DNA of 64,000 nt from the NCBI RefSeq assembly GCF_023065955.2, contig NW_026622952.1, forward strand, positions 32,598,313 to 32,662,312. Direction: 5' to 3'. The notes under the pieces are model-generated. The model worked only from the letters and a program-made list of their open reading frames with translations, made no database searches and was not told the origin of the DNA. Of this stretch, positions 46,456 to 60,089 are shown piece by piece. The DNA is from Ursus arctos. Its lineage: Eukaryota > Chordata > Mammalia > Carnivora > Ursidae. The translations under genes and the position numbers were made by a program. Within the stretch, counting starts at the first letter, position 1, and every line of letters begins with the position of its first letter.

Positions 46456-47642
46456 AGCATGTCATCCACAAACACAGCTGCAGGTGTTACTTTAGTTGTC
46501 AGGACACTGTTCACTGGAGAAAAACTAGCTAGGAACGGAAGTCCTCCTGAGTCCCATTCCCAGAACGCAAGCTCTGCTCCCAGTCAGAGGTCTGCTTTTG
46601 TTTTGTTGATGCCTCAGCTCCAGCAACTTTGTGATTTCCTCTTCTCTTGACACCTATGATGACTTGAGCCAAATTTTTAACTTTCTCAGAGCAACAGGAA
46701 AGGGCTTTAGGGCTTCCAGTTTTAGGTACTAAACTCATACCTGTTTGGTCTTTTTTTTTTTTTTTTCCTAACTGATTTTCCTTTATGATTATGTTCTATT
46801 TATCTATTTGCTTATTTATATTTCTATATCATATATAAGTTTTCTCTTCATATTTCTGAGTTGATTGCTTTAAATTTTTATAAATGTCAGTCAGAGTTTG
46901 GGGTTTAGTAAATAAGTTATGTCTTACCTGAAAGTGTGGAATATTGATTTTTAAAAGTAAACATTATCTGTAAGTAGTTGTTAACACGAGTTACAAAATA
47001 GCTTATTTAACTCATTGGTCAACTGAGGATTCATATTTATTATTTGATTAGTAATCTTGATGTGGCCTTGCTGTATTCTGAGAAACTATAGAATTTAAAA
47101 TCTACATATGTAAATAAGACTTCTGAAGTATTTTATTCACCCAATTCAAGGAAATATTTCTTTCATTACAGCTTCCACTTCATTAGTCTGGTTTGTATTC
47201 TTTAATAATGTAAACTATGAATTTGTCAATAATCCCTTCCAAAGTCTGAAATTTTTATCTTGAGTAAGATAGTCCAAGCATAGTGAAGCTATGTTGTGTC
47301 AATATTGTTTTGCTCTCCTGCTTGTGACTGTGTTGTTTGGAAGTGAGACAATGACAAATGATAGTGATATAACTTTGTACCAGTCAACTGACTAGTGATG
47401 CCAACTTACTGTAATAATCATTTTGGCTCCTTGACTAACATAGCTGTCAACAATCAATCAAATTTGGAGCTTCCTAAAACTTTAATTTCTAGATCTTAGA
47501 AAAATTTATATGGTTTATACTGACCATATTTCTAAATAATAAAAAAATAATATCAATGTAAATTTGAGTGTGCTTTCCTGCTTCATATTAGATTGTTCTA
47601 ATATATTGTGTAGAAATCAAGGTTTAATAATTTCAGTATATT
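46456..47642. other. Unique sequence with poly-T run
   Basis: T16 at 46751-46766; otherwise nothing recognised. Confidence 0.45.
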
Positions 47643-47851
47643 TCTTTTTTTTAAAGATTTTATTTATTTAGAGAGAGAGTGCATGGAAGTGGGAGGGAAG
47701 AGTAGACAAAGAGGGAGAGGGAAAGAATCTCAAGTAGACTCTGTGCTGAGCATAGAGCCCAACGCAGGGCTCAGTCTCACAACCTTGAGATCATGACCTG
47801 AACCAAAACCAAGAGCTGGGCACTTTGCTGACCAAGCTACCCAAGTGTCCC
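47643..47851 (-). mobile_element. Older CAN-SINE, minus strand
   Basis: ttaaagattttatttattta gagagagagtgcatgg, 'ctcacaaccttgagatcatgacctgaacc', then ctacccaagtgtccc. Many substitutions against the young copies point to an early carnivore subfamily. Flanking tatatttc repeats may be the target duplication. Confidence 0.88.
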
Positions 47852-47960
47852 AATTATATTTCAAGTGTATTCAGAAAATTTATCATTCAAAACATTTTTC
47901 AGGCTCTGATTTATGAAATAAAGACTTGAGAATTTCAAATGTCCTTTTAAAGTTTTGTTT

Positions 47961-47985
47961 CATTATTATTATTATTATTATTATT
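47961..47985. repeat. (ATT)n trinucleotide repeat
   Basis: About eight ATT units. Confidence 0.9.
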
Positions 47986-48659
47986 TTCATTTGTCTTGCT
48001 AGAATTCTGTAACTCAGGGCACACTAGTGTTAAAACAAATGTTGGGATATTATTTAAACTATAATTTTAGTTAAAAAAAAAGGAAAATTAATAATATGTG
48101 AAGGCATTTTACCCAGAGTAATCTTTATTAGGAGGTCAAATTACTTCTAGTTCTAAAAATCAATATCCTTATAACTAAAAATCTCTTTTCTCTCCAGTAA
48201 CCAGGTCGGTATTTGGCTCCTCTTTGTGAAAGGTAGACTAGAGAATTTGGTTCACTAGTCCTTTCCTATTTTTTTTTTCCTACTTTTGTTTTTCATATGC
48301 CTGTTTATTTTATATAGTGCAGTAAGTTTGTAGTCTTTAATAAAGACTAGTCATTATTTTTCTGTTTTCATTAGCTCTTAGTATCTTAAAATCCATAAGC
48401 CATTGTTTGTTGAGTACTAATACATCATGAAATAAATTTAAATCATAAAATTTTAAGTATTAGATTTTAGGCAAGAATCACTATTTCTATGGCAGGATGT
48501 CGGACTGTCAGAATGGTACCTAACCACAAAGTAGATACTATCTTCTCAGTTCAGGCAGAGAGTTCTGTCTTTATCTGTAGTCACTCCATCACCCAGAGAA
48601 CTAGAGCCACTGTCATGTTCCCTAGCTACACCATGCTTTCCTTTGAGCTTACTTGTCAA

Positions 48660-48790
48660 ATATCTGGTTATGCCTGGTTCTGATTTTGCTTTTTCTCCTT
48701 AGAATGTTCTTCTCATTGACTCTTCTGTTTTCATCAGGTCTGTCCACCCTTACTTATGGTTCTTTTTACAAATAAGATTTCACTACTCAT
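48660..48790 (+). mobile_element. Possible L2-type fragment, plus strand
   Basis: tgcctggttctgattttgct, 'tccttagaatgttcttc' and 'caggtctgtccaccc' loosely follow the L2 plus-strand 'cctctgcctggaatgctcttccc' block. Weak. Confidence 0.3.
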
Positions 48791-51120
48791 GATTTTAATG
48801 AAAAAAGCAGTTCCCTAAACTTCCATCCAAAGCCACCCATCCTTTACAATTCCCTCAGTTCATGGCTAGATCATTCTAATATGCTTCAGTTATATACGCT
48901 TTCATGCTCTCAAGAAATTTCTACTCTAATTGTCTTCTTTCTCTTGATGTTCAACCTCTACTTCTTTTAGTGGATTATTCCCAGATTTAAAATATTTTTA
49001 AAACAATATGACACAGTAAATAAAAACAACAGAGGTCCTTGTTCAGTCTCTCATCCCCTTCCAGCTAACTGCAGCTATGTCCATATCTCTCTGGATATAT
49101 ATGATACAATGTATATATCATACTAGATATATGATATACTTTATCCTGGAAATATCTAGCATATCCATATATGCTACTATATACTCTACCAGATATAGGG
49201 CATACCAAGTACTAGAGATTATTTTGTCTTTTGAACCAAAGTGTTGATAAAATTTATCTTGATATAATAAAAATATGACATTACTTTATGTGGAGTATTA
49301 ATAACAGAAAGAAGCACTGTGTTGTTCAAAAAATTTAAAAAATTTTCTTTTTCTGTTTCAAACTTTATTTTGCTGTTATATCTTAGTTGTCTTTTGAATT
49401 GATGGAAGATACTTATCCAGTTGTGGGACTAATCTCTGAGATTACATGCAAGCTCTATTATGCTAGGATGGTGACATTTATAAACCTTGGCCAGGCAAAA
49501 TATGTTTATGCTTTAGTATTTTTACTATGTACATATTTTTTGAAGACAATTAAAACCCCTCAGAGAGAATATATCTATGTCTTGGGAAGGTATTGGAAAA
49601 CTTAAGGACATAATTAGTTTACACTTTAATAAATTCCCCGAAACAAAGGTGTCAGGCATACTAGATCAAGGTGTAGAAGAAATCTTAAGGAATCTTTACT
49701 AGTTACTAGTGGCTTTGTGTAATGCAATCTTTTAAATTTGCATTTGAAGCAGCATTTATACACAAATGTGTTAGAAGATTTTTTTTATTTGTTGAAATAT
49801 ACATATAAAATAATCTTAATTGCTGTATTTTAAAATCTAAAGCAAATTTAGATTTAGTTTTAGAGTAAATATTTCATTAGTATCCATTTTCCAAAAGATA
49901 GTTTATTCTAAACTTAGGTGGTACTTTGGCACTCTTCTTCTAATTATAAATATATTAAGAATACTGATGTAAGAAAAAGTAGCACATCTGGATTACTCTT
50001 GCTTGATATGTTCTTGCAAGTGAAATAAAATATTGAGTTCAAAAGAAAGTGTGAAAAAAAAGTTTGGTTATCTAAGGTATTTGGAATAAAATGGTTAAGT
50101 CTTTCCTATTTGTGAACTGTAGTTTTCTCCTAGAGTCCATCAGCACACATTCTGTCAGAAAAGATCTGGAGGAAGTCATAATCAATCTATGATTTTGTAT
50201 CAACCAAGAAAGATGACCGATCTGAAATAGCTTTCCTTACACAGGGCTTAAGATACAAATATATGTATATATCACTTTAGTGATAATAAAAACTGACTTT
50301 GTGACCTCAAGTAATCTTTCAAGGATATTTCCATGGAAGTTCAGGAAATTGCAACACTATGTAGAATGGGTTAAATTTGCCACATTTCTTTTGTTCATTT
50401 TTCGAGAATGGGTTCAGTCATTCTATTTTACATTCTTATTTAAATTTTTACTTGAGAATGAAGTCCTGGCATTGAAATGTTACATATCCTATGAAAAACT
50501 TAGCCATTTTCTCTATCAGCTTGACCTTCTGCTATTCTTTGTATTTACCAGCTGGACATTTCACCTGTTCCTCTTAGTTTAGTAAAGCTATAAATAGGAA
50601 GAAGAAGTAGAAAGGTTAGCCAATCAAAATGCAGTCTATGGATAAAGGTCAGGGTGGTAGGGCAGGCAATTCTAATTCTCAATATTTTTCAGACAATAAA
50701 AATCTGACACCTCATTCTTGTGGCAAAAATTGTAATAACGGAATTGAAAATACTGTGCAAATTATTTTTCATATAAGACTGTAGAGTTGAAATAGAGTAA
50801 TAGTATTGTCCATTTTCATTAAACTTTTAGAATTGTGCTCTGATGCTTATGAAAAAGAAGCCATACATACAAAATAGAAAAACAACAAATGTATATTTCA
50901 AAGGTGCAGGTTTTACATATTTCTTCTTGACTCATTAATGAATTATAATTTGAATTATATATAGGCAAAATAAAGCATAGATGAGATAAATCGTAGAGAC
51001 TTAGAAATCCAAAGTCTGAAATAAATGAAAGTAAGGCAAAGATTGCTGACGACTTGATAAGTTAATTTTTCTTTTCACATAATTGATAGCATTTGCAGGT
51101 AGTTCTTGTATAAGAGATTA
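48791..51120. other. Unique AT-rich sequence
   Basis: A degenerate (ATAT/GATATA) tract lies at 49087-49210. Open frames of up to 100 codons (50280-50582) show no domain. Nothing else was recognised. Confidence 0.45.
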
Positions 51121-51219
51121 GGGGACATGAGAGTCTGAATAATGGGTCCCTGAAAGATAGCCATATTCTAACACCTGGACTGAAATCTGTGAATGTTACC
51201 TTATATGAGATAGAGAGAT

Positions 51220-51260
<41 letters not shown>

Positions 51261-51660
51261 GACACATAGATAGAAGATAGACTTTGCAGATATGATTAAG
51301 TTAAGGATCTTGAGGTGGGAAGATTATCATTGATTATCCAGGTGGACCCTAAATACAATCATAAGTATCTTAATGAAAGGAGGCAAAAGGAGATTTTAGA
51401 AGTACACACAGAGAAAGACAATATGATCTTGGAGGCACAGGTCAGAGTGATGTGGCTACAGGCCAAGGAATGCCAAGAACCACCACCAGAAGCTGGAAGA
51501 GTCAAGAAATAGATTTTCCTATAGCCCCTGGAGGGAGGATGGCCCTGACAACAACTTGATCTAGCCCAGTGATTCTGTCCTCCAGAATTATGAGAGAATA
51601 AATATACTTTACCATTAAGTTCATGATAATTTGTTGCCAGTAACCATAGGAGACTAATAG
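51121..51660 (+). mobile_element. MLT1-type solitary LTR (ERVL-MaLR), plus strand
   Basis: gagtctgaataatgggtccc tgaaagatagccatattcta, 'gaatgttaccttatatg', then actttgcagatatgattaag ttaaggatcttgaggtgg, 'ggtcagagtgatgtgg', 'gccaaggaatgccaag' and 'ataggagactaata' follow the MLT1 consensus from start to end. A GATA microsatellite has replaced the usual 'gcaaaagg' stretch. Non-coding. It gives rise to spurious open frames on both strands (51315-51715). Confidence 0.88.
51219..51259. repeat. (GATA)n microsatellite inside an LTR
   Basis: About ten pure GATA units, followed by degraded units to 51280. Likely length-polymorphic. Confidence 0.96.
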
Positions 51661-52239
51661 AGGGGGCATTCATGGTGAAGGAGCAGAGCACCTGGAACAA
51701 TTTTGCTGAAAACAAAATTCATCAATTCAAACTCAAACATTTTAGCTTATCTTCATATATATTAATATTTTAGAGAATTTATCCACTGTTTAAGAGTACA
51801 ATAGCTTGAGGCTCACTCAACATAGTGCAGAGGAATAAAAATGGTTGGGAAATGAAGAGGCCTGGAAAGACATCCTAGCTGGCTGAGTTTGAACCTTCTT
51901 ACACCTTAACTTCCCCAACTATTTAAAGGGGAGGAGTGCTATATCAAAAATCTCTTCCAGTAGGTCAGGATATGTATTCTGAAGGAAAGAGGGAATTGAA
52001 AATATCAACATCTGGGAGTGATTAAGGAAGGTAAACCTGGTGGTGCACCTTGCTGAGGATAATGGATAAAATAAAACTCTGGCTATCTGGAACATGAATG
52101 TTTGAATAGTAATTACAGAGGGTAAGAGCCAGGTGGAATGGAAATGTCCCCAAAATGCAATTTTACAGTATTTTAAAGAGCATGTCCCATTGCTCTTCCT
52201 GCCCTCATGCCCTAGATGTTATTTAAAATCTGAAAATGA
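51661..52239. other. Unique sequence, possibly the left part of the L2 that follows
   Basis: Nothing firmly recognised. Confidence 0.4.
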
Positions 52240-53190
52240 ATGAGATATCTAAGAGTAGATAGAAAACAGAAGGGGTCCATAGAGTGAGCACTGGGGGATT
52301 CCAGTCCTTGAGAATGGAAAGGTTCGGAGAAAGAGCAAAGGAGAACAAGAGAAAGAAATCAGAAAAGTGGGAAGAAGAGCAGGGAAGTATGATGTCCTGG
52401 AAATCAGTCAAGAAAATGATTCAAAGAAGAAAAGACCAACTGTCAAAAGCTGATGGGTCAAGTAAGATAAGGATGTATTATTCACCATGGATTTTAGTGA
52501 GGTGAGGAGTCACTGGTGACCATCACGAAAAAGCAATTTCTGTAGAGTTGTTGATTAGGGAGTTATTTTATCATTATCCTGAAAAAAACCTTTTTCTGAA
52601 GTATTTGCACCAACTGCTTCTATGATATTGATAAATACTCTGTGAAGTTAGATGAAATTCTGTTGATTGCCTTAAGATATATCTCTTTCCCAATACATTT
52701 ATTCCTTAAAATCAGTACTTTGAGGGAGAATAAAAAGAGAAAAATCACAAAGAATTAGACTAGATAACTTTTCCAAGGAGTTTTGTCCTAAGGGGTAGGA
52801 CAAAAATGGGGCAATGGATGGAGAGAAAAGTCAGGTGAAGAGATTCCCTCCCCCGATATGGGAGTGATAATAGGATGTTTATATGACAATGGAAATGGAG
52901 TTGTGAAAAGGAAAAAATAAATAAAGGCATCACCGATACTGAAGAAGTGATGGGAGAGAAAGTGCTGGAGAAAGCCTTTGAGCAAGTGGGAAGGGATGAG
53001 ATCCAGGGCACTGATGTGGGAAGTTCACTACAGATCAGGGAGCACAGCAGCTCCTTAGATAAAACAGTCATCAAGAGTTATGGAAAAAATGCTGTTGGAG
53101 GGAGGTCTAGTGATACCAGAAGCCAAACATTCAAGTTTGGAGGGCGAGTGACCCACATGTTGATGATGACCCCAACCAAGTGTAGAGGTG
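52240..53190 (-). mobile_element. L2 LINE ORF2 remnant, minus strand
   Basis: gtatgatgtcctggaaatca, 'aaagctgatgggtcaagtaagataagg', 'actggtgacc', then after a diverged or inserted stretch (about 52575-52755) 'acttttccaaggagttttgtcc', 'aaaaatggggcaatgg' and 'gggaagggatgagatccagggcactgatg'. In complement this is the L2 ORF2 reverse-transcriptase region (blocks such as LDPIPS, the 'FxPxHSTETAL' and 'LLDLSAAFDTVDH' zone in intact relatives). Stops and indels abolish coding. It is one of the longer L2 pieces in the window. Confidence 0.65.
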
Positions 53191-53865
53191 GAGTCTGGGT
53201 GACATGAGTCTACACTGACATTTTTCAAGAAGAAAGAAGGCAGAATGATTTGAAAAAGTCAAATGAGCAAAAAAGATAATCAGCTCACTGAGAAACCAAG
53301 TGATAGGCAGGTATGTGGGGACCTAAGGGAACCCACACTAAACATAAGAGGATTGTGAGGGAAATTGCATCTACAGGGAAGAGCAAGAGAGTGAGGAGAA
53401 TGATGAGAGAAGAAGATGAGCGTGCTGGGTATTTTACTGATGATTTACTATGAGTTCAGAGGTCTCCCTGGAAGTTTCAGAATCGGGGGTAGTGAGAGAT
53501 AACGTTCACTAAAGGGAATTAAACCAGATGACCAGGGCTTTGTTTGGTGATAATCTAATAAATGACAGAGGGCAGAATGAGATTAGTCCCCTTGTTCTAA
53601 GTCACTTTGTCGGGCCAAGGCTGTGAGTGATGTGAAGGGAAGGGGAGTTAGGGGCCTATGAAAGAGGGGACAGAGTTCTGGGGTATCCACCTGATCGTTG
53701 CTGGGAAGGTAGAGGCCTCTGGAGAGGCCATCTTGTTCTGCACTTAAAGGACTTCTGAGGTTTCTGTTATATGCAGCTAAGGTAGACATGGAGGTCAGCA
53801 CAAAAATTCACATGACTCACATCTCAGAGGTCCTACTCAGTTCCTATTATAAAAGGAGAGGGAAT
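53191..53865. other. Unclassified purine-rich sequence
   Basis: Possibly further degraded L2; not certain. No gene recognised. Confidence 0.35.
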
Positions 53866-53878
53866 GGGGGGGGGGGGG
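53866..53878. repeat. Poly-G run (13 G)
   Basis: Homopolymer following ggaat. Prone to sequencing error. Confidence 0.9.
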
Positions 53879-54212
53879 CACTTAAATACAAGGTCATTGA
53901 CGTACATATTTATCAAGAGTCATGGAACTATTAAAGGTAACTGTGGCAACGCTGGATGTAGAGAATGGATTTAATTTTTTTAAGTTTTATAGTATATTTG
54001 TTCTGGCTCTGCAGAGCCGTCACTAAACCTGCTTAGGCAGTTATATTTTTTTGTTTACTAACCATGAATGATCTTTCTTTATAGCGAAGGACTCTTAAGA
54101 ATTGAGAAGCAACGCATAGCTATGCCACCTTGATGAAAGTGACAGATATAAAGTTTCACTTAAAAGTTTACATCGAATCTAATTACCAAGCACTCTACCT
54201 GTGTTGTCCCGA

Positions 54213-54241
54213 ACCTCCCTCCCCCCGCCCCCCCACCTCCC
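54213..54241 (-). other. Potential G-quadruplex on the minus strand
   Basis: The plus strand is almost pure C (ctccctccccccgccccccc, acctccc). The minus strand therefore has at least four runs of three or more G, which satisfies the usual G4 pattern. No gene start is visible nearby. Confidence 0.6.
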
Positions 54242-57200
54242 AATAAGTATTAGAATAAGAGGTGCATTTACGATATTCTTTTGTAACACAAAAGTTTTAT
54301 TGAGAAAGTTGTTTTTAAAAGTAGAAGTCATCTCTACTATTCCACTTACATGAATTCTGTCTTTATGAGAGAAGATCAATCATATTTACTTGTTTTTTTA
54401 ATCAGTTCACACACCCACACACTGTAGCAATAGATAACATAAGGCATGGTAGCCTAGCGTACTTGACAACACCCTAACTCGGTTTGTATGATATTGTTTG
54501 CCAACTGGAGTAGAGAAGGTTGAAAATTTCTCTATAGTCAAGATGTGGGAAAATCAGAGTGTGCAGGGACAGTTATATGCAGACTTAAATAGTGGACCAG
54601 TTTCATTATATAATTTTTAAATATTTTATTCAGGTACAAACATCAAAAAGAGAGACTGTTTTTCAGTGTCATGCTGGATGATAATGTAAAAAAGCAATGT
54701 AGGATGAGAAAGTTAACCAAATTCAACTCTGAGTGGTCAGAGAGACTTGGTTCCTAGACGCACAGAGCAACCCAGTAGAGCATAACAGATTGTTGTAGCT
54801 CTATGGTCCTTGTTCATTGTAACTCTGTCTGCAACACAGGATAGTCCTGCATAGGAAATGAGAGTATCAGCAATGCTTTTCAGATTAAATTATTCTGAAT
54901 ACATACTGAACATTAACCAAATATTATATTTCGATATATATTTTTAAAATGAGGGTTTGCAGGGTAGGAGGGTTTCTCTTTCCTGTGTTTCATTTGTTGG
55001 AAATCATCGAATTATTTTAATTGAAGTACTTAAAGACTGAATACCAACCTGCCTTAAGTTTTGACTAGGGCTGTAGTGTTTTGAATTTATGAGAACTTGG
55101 CATTGTCCCTGTCTAATTAGTTATGCACACAAAAGAAGAAAAGAAAAGAAAGTAGCAAAACAAAAATTACAAATGATGAAATGTCAACTTTGAGAACTGG
55201 ATAGAAAAGTAACTAAGGAGAAAAAGAACTGGAAGCCTTTCCTAAAATCAGTAATTGGAAAAAAAAAAATCAGTAGTTGAAAGCCAAATCATATCGAATA
55301 GCAGCAAGTGATAACTGTAGTGCCTTGGCTAGGTCAACAAAATATTGATAATCTAGACACTCCAAAAATGGCCCTAATAAGGGAAAGGTGACGTTTCATT
55401 ATACGTTTCAACACACCTTCTGCACCAGGCAATAATAGGAAGAAAAATAAGAAAGGAGGAGAGACAAAATCCTGATGGTCTCATAAAATAACCATCACTA
55501 AGATAATTAATAAAAAATGCATTCCAAAATTATAGAAACTCATGCAGATGTCAAGTCTCAAAGAGGTAGAGAAAGCACCACATGTTTCAGAATATGCATA
55601 TGACTCTGAATGTATTTTTAATATTTTCACTCTTTAATATAAAGGCAATATTATATTTAAGCATTGTTATTATACTTTCATATAATTGCCTCAAATATTT
55701 TTAAGTAAGCAAAGTATAAATAATCATATATTTAATGAATATATTTATAGCATTGGAATCTGAGGGATTTATGTAATAGCATGCGAGTAATATGCGTATT
55801 TGTGTGTCTGATCCCAAATGAAAAGAAAATATTTTATAGGCATGTCCCTCATTCTTTATATTCTATTTTCTGTGTGACTGTTACACTATATATATTTTTT
55901 GCTTTCATCTTATTTTATAAATGTATTGGAAGAGTTCCCAATCTTACAGGTTTTAACTAAATACAGAGTACTTGTAATTTCATGTGAAGATTTTGATACA
56001 ATTTTTAAAAAAATGTAAAGACATATGGAGGAGTGACTTATAAGAATAGCAAAGAGAAAATAGATTCTTTCCTAATTGTATACGTTGAAGATGTTGGCTC
56101 AAGGTTAAGTTTACCATACACACTGGAATTGAAAGTGCGGAGAAAGTGGAGTGTTCCCCCTAGCTGAGGCAGAGAGGAGTGAGTGGGTAAAGTGAAAAGT
56201 TTTAAGAGTGTAAGCAAAGTCACCATGCATTAACAAGGTCAAACACAGGTCAAGTCCTAGGACTGTTCTAGCCCCTGTGTGCTCTATTGGAGTCCTTTCT
56301 CATCCGGTGCTCAGATTGGGACAGGCATCCAAAAGGACCAAGCAGAGATGAGAATCTAGTAATGAGGTTGTTGACAAGGGAGTGGGATCAGCTTCTACTT
56401 GTGATGATTTGCATGATCCCTGAAGAGAGAGAACAGAAAGGAAAGCAATGTCCAGGCTACGCTGTCACCTCTCCATACCTCTTAACACTGCAGACTGAAA
56501 AATTCTCTCCATGTTTTCATGAAACTATAAACTTCCTTGAACTTTTTTTTTTAGGACTTGACACATCCTTTCATGATTTCTCCACATCACAGTCTCTAAT
56601 GCCAAAGCTGTGTGGCAGAAATTAAGACAAGAATAGCTTCTGCTGCTGTTATGCTAATGATGCTCTCTTTCAAGTATTAACAAGTAGGCAAGCAATTTAA
56701 CTGTAAAGAAAAAAAAAATCAATTTTTATAGTTCAAGTCCTGAGATCTGGACCTACTACCACCTATTGTTTTTGCTTTGTCTCTTTGGGGTGGCGTTTGC
56801 CTGTTGGGAGGGAAAAAAAAAAGTATATCTCCTCATATGACAGAAAGGAAGTGAAATGAAAACAGAAATGAAACAACTCTGAAGTGGGGGCTGTACCTTG
56901 CGGGGGAAATTGTAATAATCACAAAACAAATCTACCAACTCTCAGACATCTGATTTGTGTTATCAAGTCACTCATAAGACGTGTATACTTTCATTGGAGT
57001 TGAAAGCTTTTTAAAAAAATGGAGAAGAAAAAAGACCTAGAACTTGCAGTGTTCAGACATACCCTATCAAGACTAGGACTTAAATTCATCTCTGGGAAAT
57101 TTTATTTTCAATTTGTAGCATAAGCATGGAACCAGATAGATTACTTGTCAATATTCCATAATAGACAAAGGAAAGCCTAAATGAGAACAACAATGGAATT

Positions 57201-58149
57201 GGCGATACAGTAAAAATGAGAAAGTCAGATGGAGCTCTGTTTGGGATCAGTGCCATTTATATTCGTTAAAATGACTCTGCTTGATAAGCTAGCTTTCTGA
57301 AATACCGTGAACGAATTCTTAAAGAACTGTTGGTACACTCTTGCCTAGTTAGATAATCAGTTCCTTATTGTGGAAATACAAATAGCATCCTGGATTTGAT
57401 TGAGCGTCTGACTTTGTGGCTTGTGTGAGTAGTAATGTTGCAGGGTTCCAAGGGGTTCATTCTTCAAAGATTTGGTGCATTCCCATACTTGTGTGGCCCA
57501 GATTCCAAACCCAGCCTTGGTAAAAGCAAGTTTCATGGGAGGTTGGGTAAAAGAATATGGGTTAATTCTGGGGGACGAATTATTTAAAAAAAAAACATTT
57601 TTGACTGATGGTGGAATAGCCTGGCTATCTGTATGTAAGGCACACCCTGCATTTGGCAATTTTCAATTGCATTTTTTGGTTCTATGTAGCTTTTAGATAG
57701 AGCAAGCATAACCTTCATTACAGGGCTATGACTCCTCTTTTATTAGTAGTTATATGTACTGGTTCACCATGAAACTTCCGTCTGAGAGTGAAAGATAGAA
57801 TTAGGAACCATGTGCATTTGTTCAGCTATGTGTTCATTGCTGCATGTTTCTAATTGAAACTTCTTCTCAGTTTATACTTTTACATCTGCTATGAGGAGGC
57901 ATTGTTAATGCCCCTTTGGTGAGATAACAGATCTACCAGAGATCTCTCATCTAGAACAGAAGAGAGCCTCTACATCGAAGCTTCAAAGTAGGTCTTCTCA
58001 CTTAGCATTTCATTTACTTTTTTCCTACATTGCTCTCCCATTTTCCCTTGAAAATAGACTACTGGTGACTTAATCAAAGGAAATTTCCAACATATGTACA
58101 GGACAGTAAAGCCTAAATTAGCACCTTGGAGTGCATTTACCATATGCAT
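54242..58149. other. Unique sequence, nothing recognised
   Basis: Nearly four kilobases with no family recognised. Open frames of up to 112 codons (56287-56625) and 100 codons (57357-57659, minus) carry no domain that I know. An A10 run lies at 57583-57593. Confidence 0.5.
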
Positions 58150-58240
58150 TTATTCAATCATTCATTCAGCCCTCATCGTGGAGACCCTTACTGGCTGCTT
58201 ACTATGTGTTAGACCCTGTACCATTTGCTGGTGATGAAAA
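58150..58240 (-). mobile_element. L2 3' end, minus strand
   Basis: tattcaatcattcattcagc, then gcttactatgtgttagaccc tgtaccatttgctgg, is the complement of the L2 3' end (attcattcaacaaatattta .. ctactatgtgccaggcactg). Confidence 0.7.
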
Positions 58241-60089
58241 AACTCACTTTTAAATAAGATCAACTTCTTTTGAGCTATAAATAAAATAGTTTGAATCCAG
58301 CTAACATTTTTAACTTTGGATCAAACTTCGTTGAGCATGGAGCAAGGTATATGTCAGGTTCAGGGAAATACTAGAAATCAAGGCATTTGGTAAAATGGTG
58401 AATTAGCATGGGTTTAAAAGCCATTTACTGTTACCTGATTTGTTTTGGTCAAGGTGCTAAATGCTAAGGCTAAAAAAAAATTAAATTAAAAACAAAATTG
58501 ACGTGAAAAATTTTCATCGTTTCTAAATCTGACATCCCTGGAAGCTATTTTAAGTAGAAAATAGGTTATGTGTATCCTTAACAGCAATTCTCTAATATTT
58601 CTATGTTTGAAATAATAAGTGTGAAAATACTATTAAATATAGTCTAACTGAAAAATATGGTTCTACCCTCAATTACTGGCTAACCTTTCTCTATTCACAC
58701 GTTTCTGGAAATACTTGCACACACAAAAAAATTATTACTAATACAGCAGTTAGTGTAAAAAGATTTTTCCCCTAGTGTTTTTTCTCATTGTTTCTGGGAA
58801 GAAGCTTCAGTTGAATGTTGTTGTGTTGATGGTCTTTAACAAATCTTAAGGAATCCTTAGTAGTAGCAGTTTCCAGGAGTTGTGAATAGGAGCTGGGGAA
58901 GGGCCAATTAAAAGAATCTAAATCTAGTCAGAGTTGGTGTGCATGCATAGGGAGGGAAGGAATGGAGTTTCTTGTAGACTTACTACAAGTTCACTGTCTG
59001 TACTTCACATGCTTTTCTGCTCTGTACACATATAATTTTATTTATTTCTAATACCAGCTATTGGACTCATGGAATAGTTCTCACACTCCATGATTTTCAT
59101 TTTATTTTCCTCTGCCTTTTCAGTTCCAATTTTATACCCAAAGTATTGCCTTGATTTTTTTTTTATCAGATCTTTATCTGAAGCTCAATTCCTAGGCCCT
59201 TTGGAACTTTTTCAAGGTGCTACTATTATTAAACTATGAAACTTCAGAATAAAAGCCTTGGCATTCAAAATAGAAAGGCATAAAGAAGATACCTCATATG
59301 TTCAGTGATAAACAGAGTATACACATAAGGTTCTCAGAGTTTGCAAATGAAAATATATATTATACGGGACATAGTTATACTTGAAAAAATCATTTGTTGT
59401 TTATCTGTAATTTAAATTTAAATGGGCATCCTGTATTTTCTCTGGCAACCCTAACTAGGGACCTGAATGAAATACAAACATTCTCCTGACCATACACAAA
59501 ACTATCAAAAGGAAAGTTGCTAATGCATTAGTGAGTTTATTCTTATTTATTGAATCAGATCTGTAACTTAGAGTTGTAATACATCAAAAAACCATATGCT
59601 GAATAGTTTCATGGGGAGATTAACTACTTTAAATTGCTTTTAATGTCAGAAAGGGCAAGGCTTTTCAAAGGAAGCTTTCCATATTAAACTAGAAAAAAAA
59701 AATCGTATCACCTGCATGCTTTAAGTAAATAATGTTTGGTCTTAATTTTAAAGAAGTAATTCCATTATTCGAAAAAAATAAAAAGCTGAAATGGTAACCA
59801 GGGCAAAGAAGTATAGCCAATTTTTATATTCCCTTTTTATTATTTATTTTCTAAAATTTCTACTTTTAAAAATACTGTAAAAATCAAGAATGTAATGAAA
59901 AGAGTAAATGAAAAAGAAAAGTTGCATGCTAAGAGTTAATTATAAATGCACACATCTGGTTCTAAAAGCTATGAACAATTAAGTATTTTTACCCTCTAAG
60001 TACTTAAATTTTTATCCTTTACTAAACTTTCATTCTTTAGAGCCTTTAGAAACTAAATATGTCAGTTCAAAAGCAAGGAATTTCAACCT
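58241..60089. other. Unique AT-rich sequence
   Basis: Nothing recognised. Confidence 0.5.

Noticed and set aside
46928..46968. Minus-strand donor ctttcag/gtaagac with a possible acceptor 41 bases upstream
   Set aside because: AT-rich, weak acceptor tract and no convincing peptide.
51219..51259. Regular repeat array as CRISPR
   Set aside because: It is a tetranucleotide microsatellite without spacers, in a mammalian genome.
51315..51715. Open frames of 65 and 118 codons
   Set aside because: They lie within an MLT1 LTR, which is non-coding.
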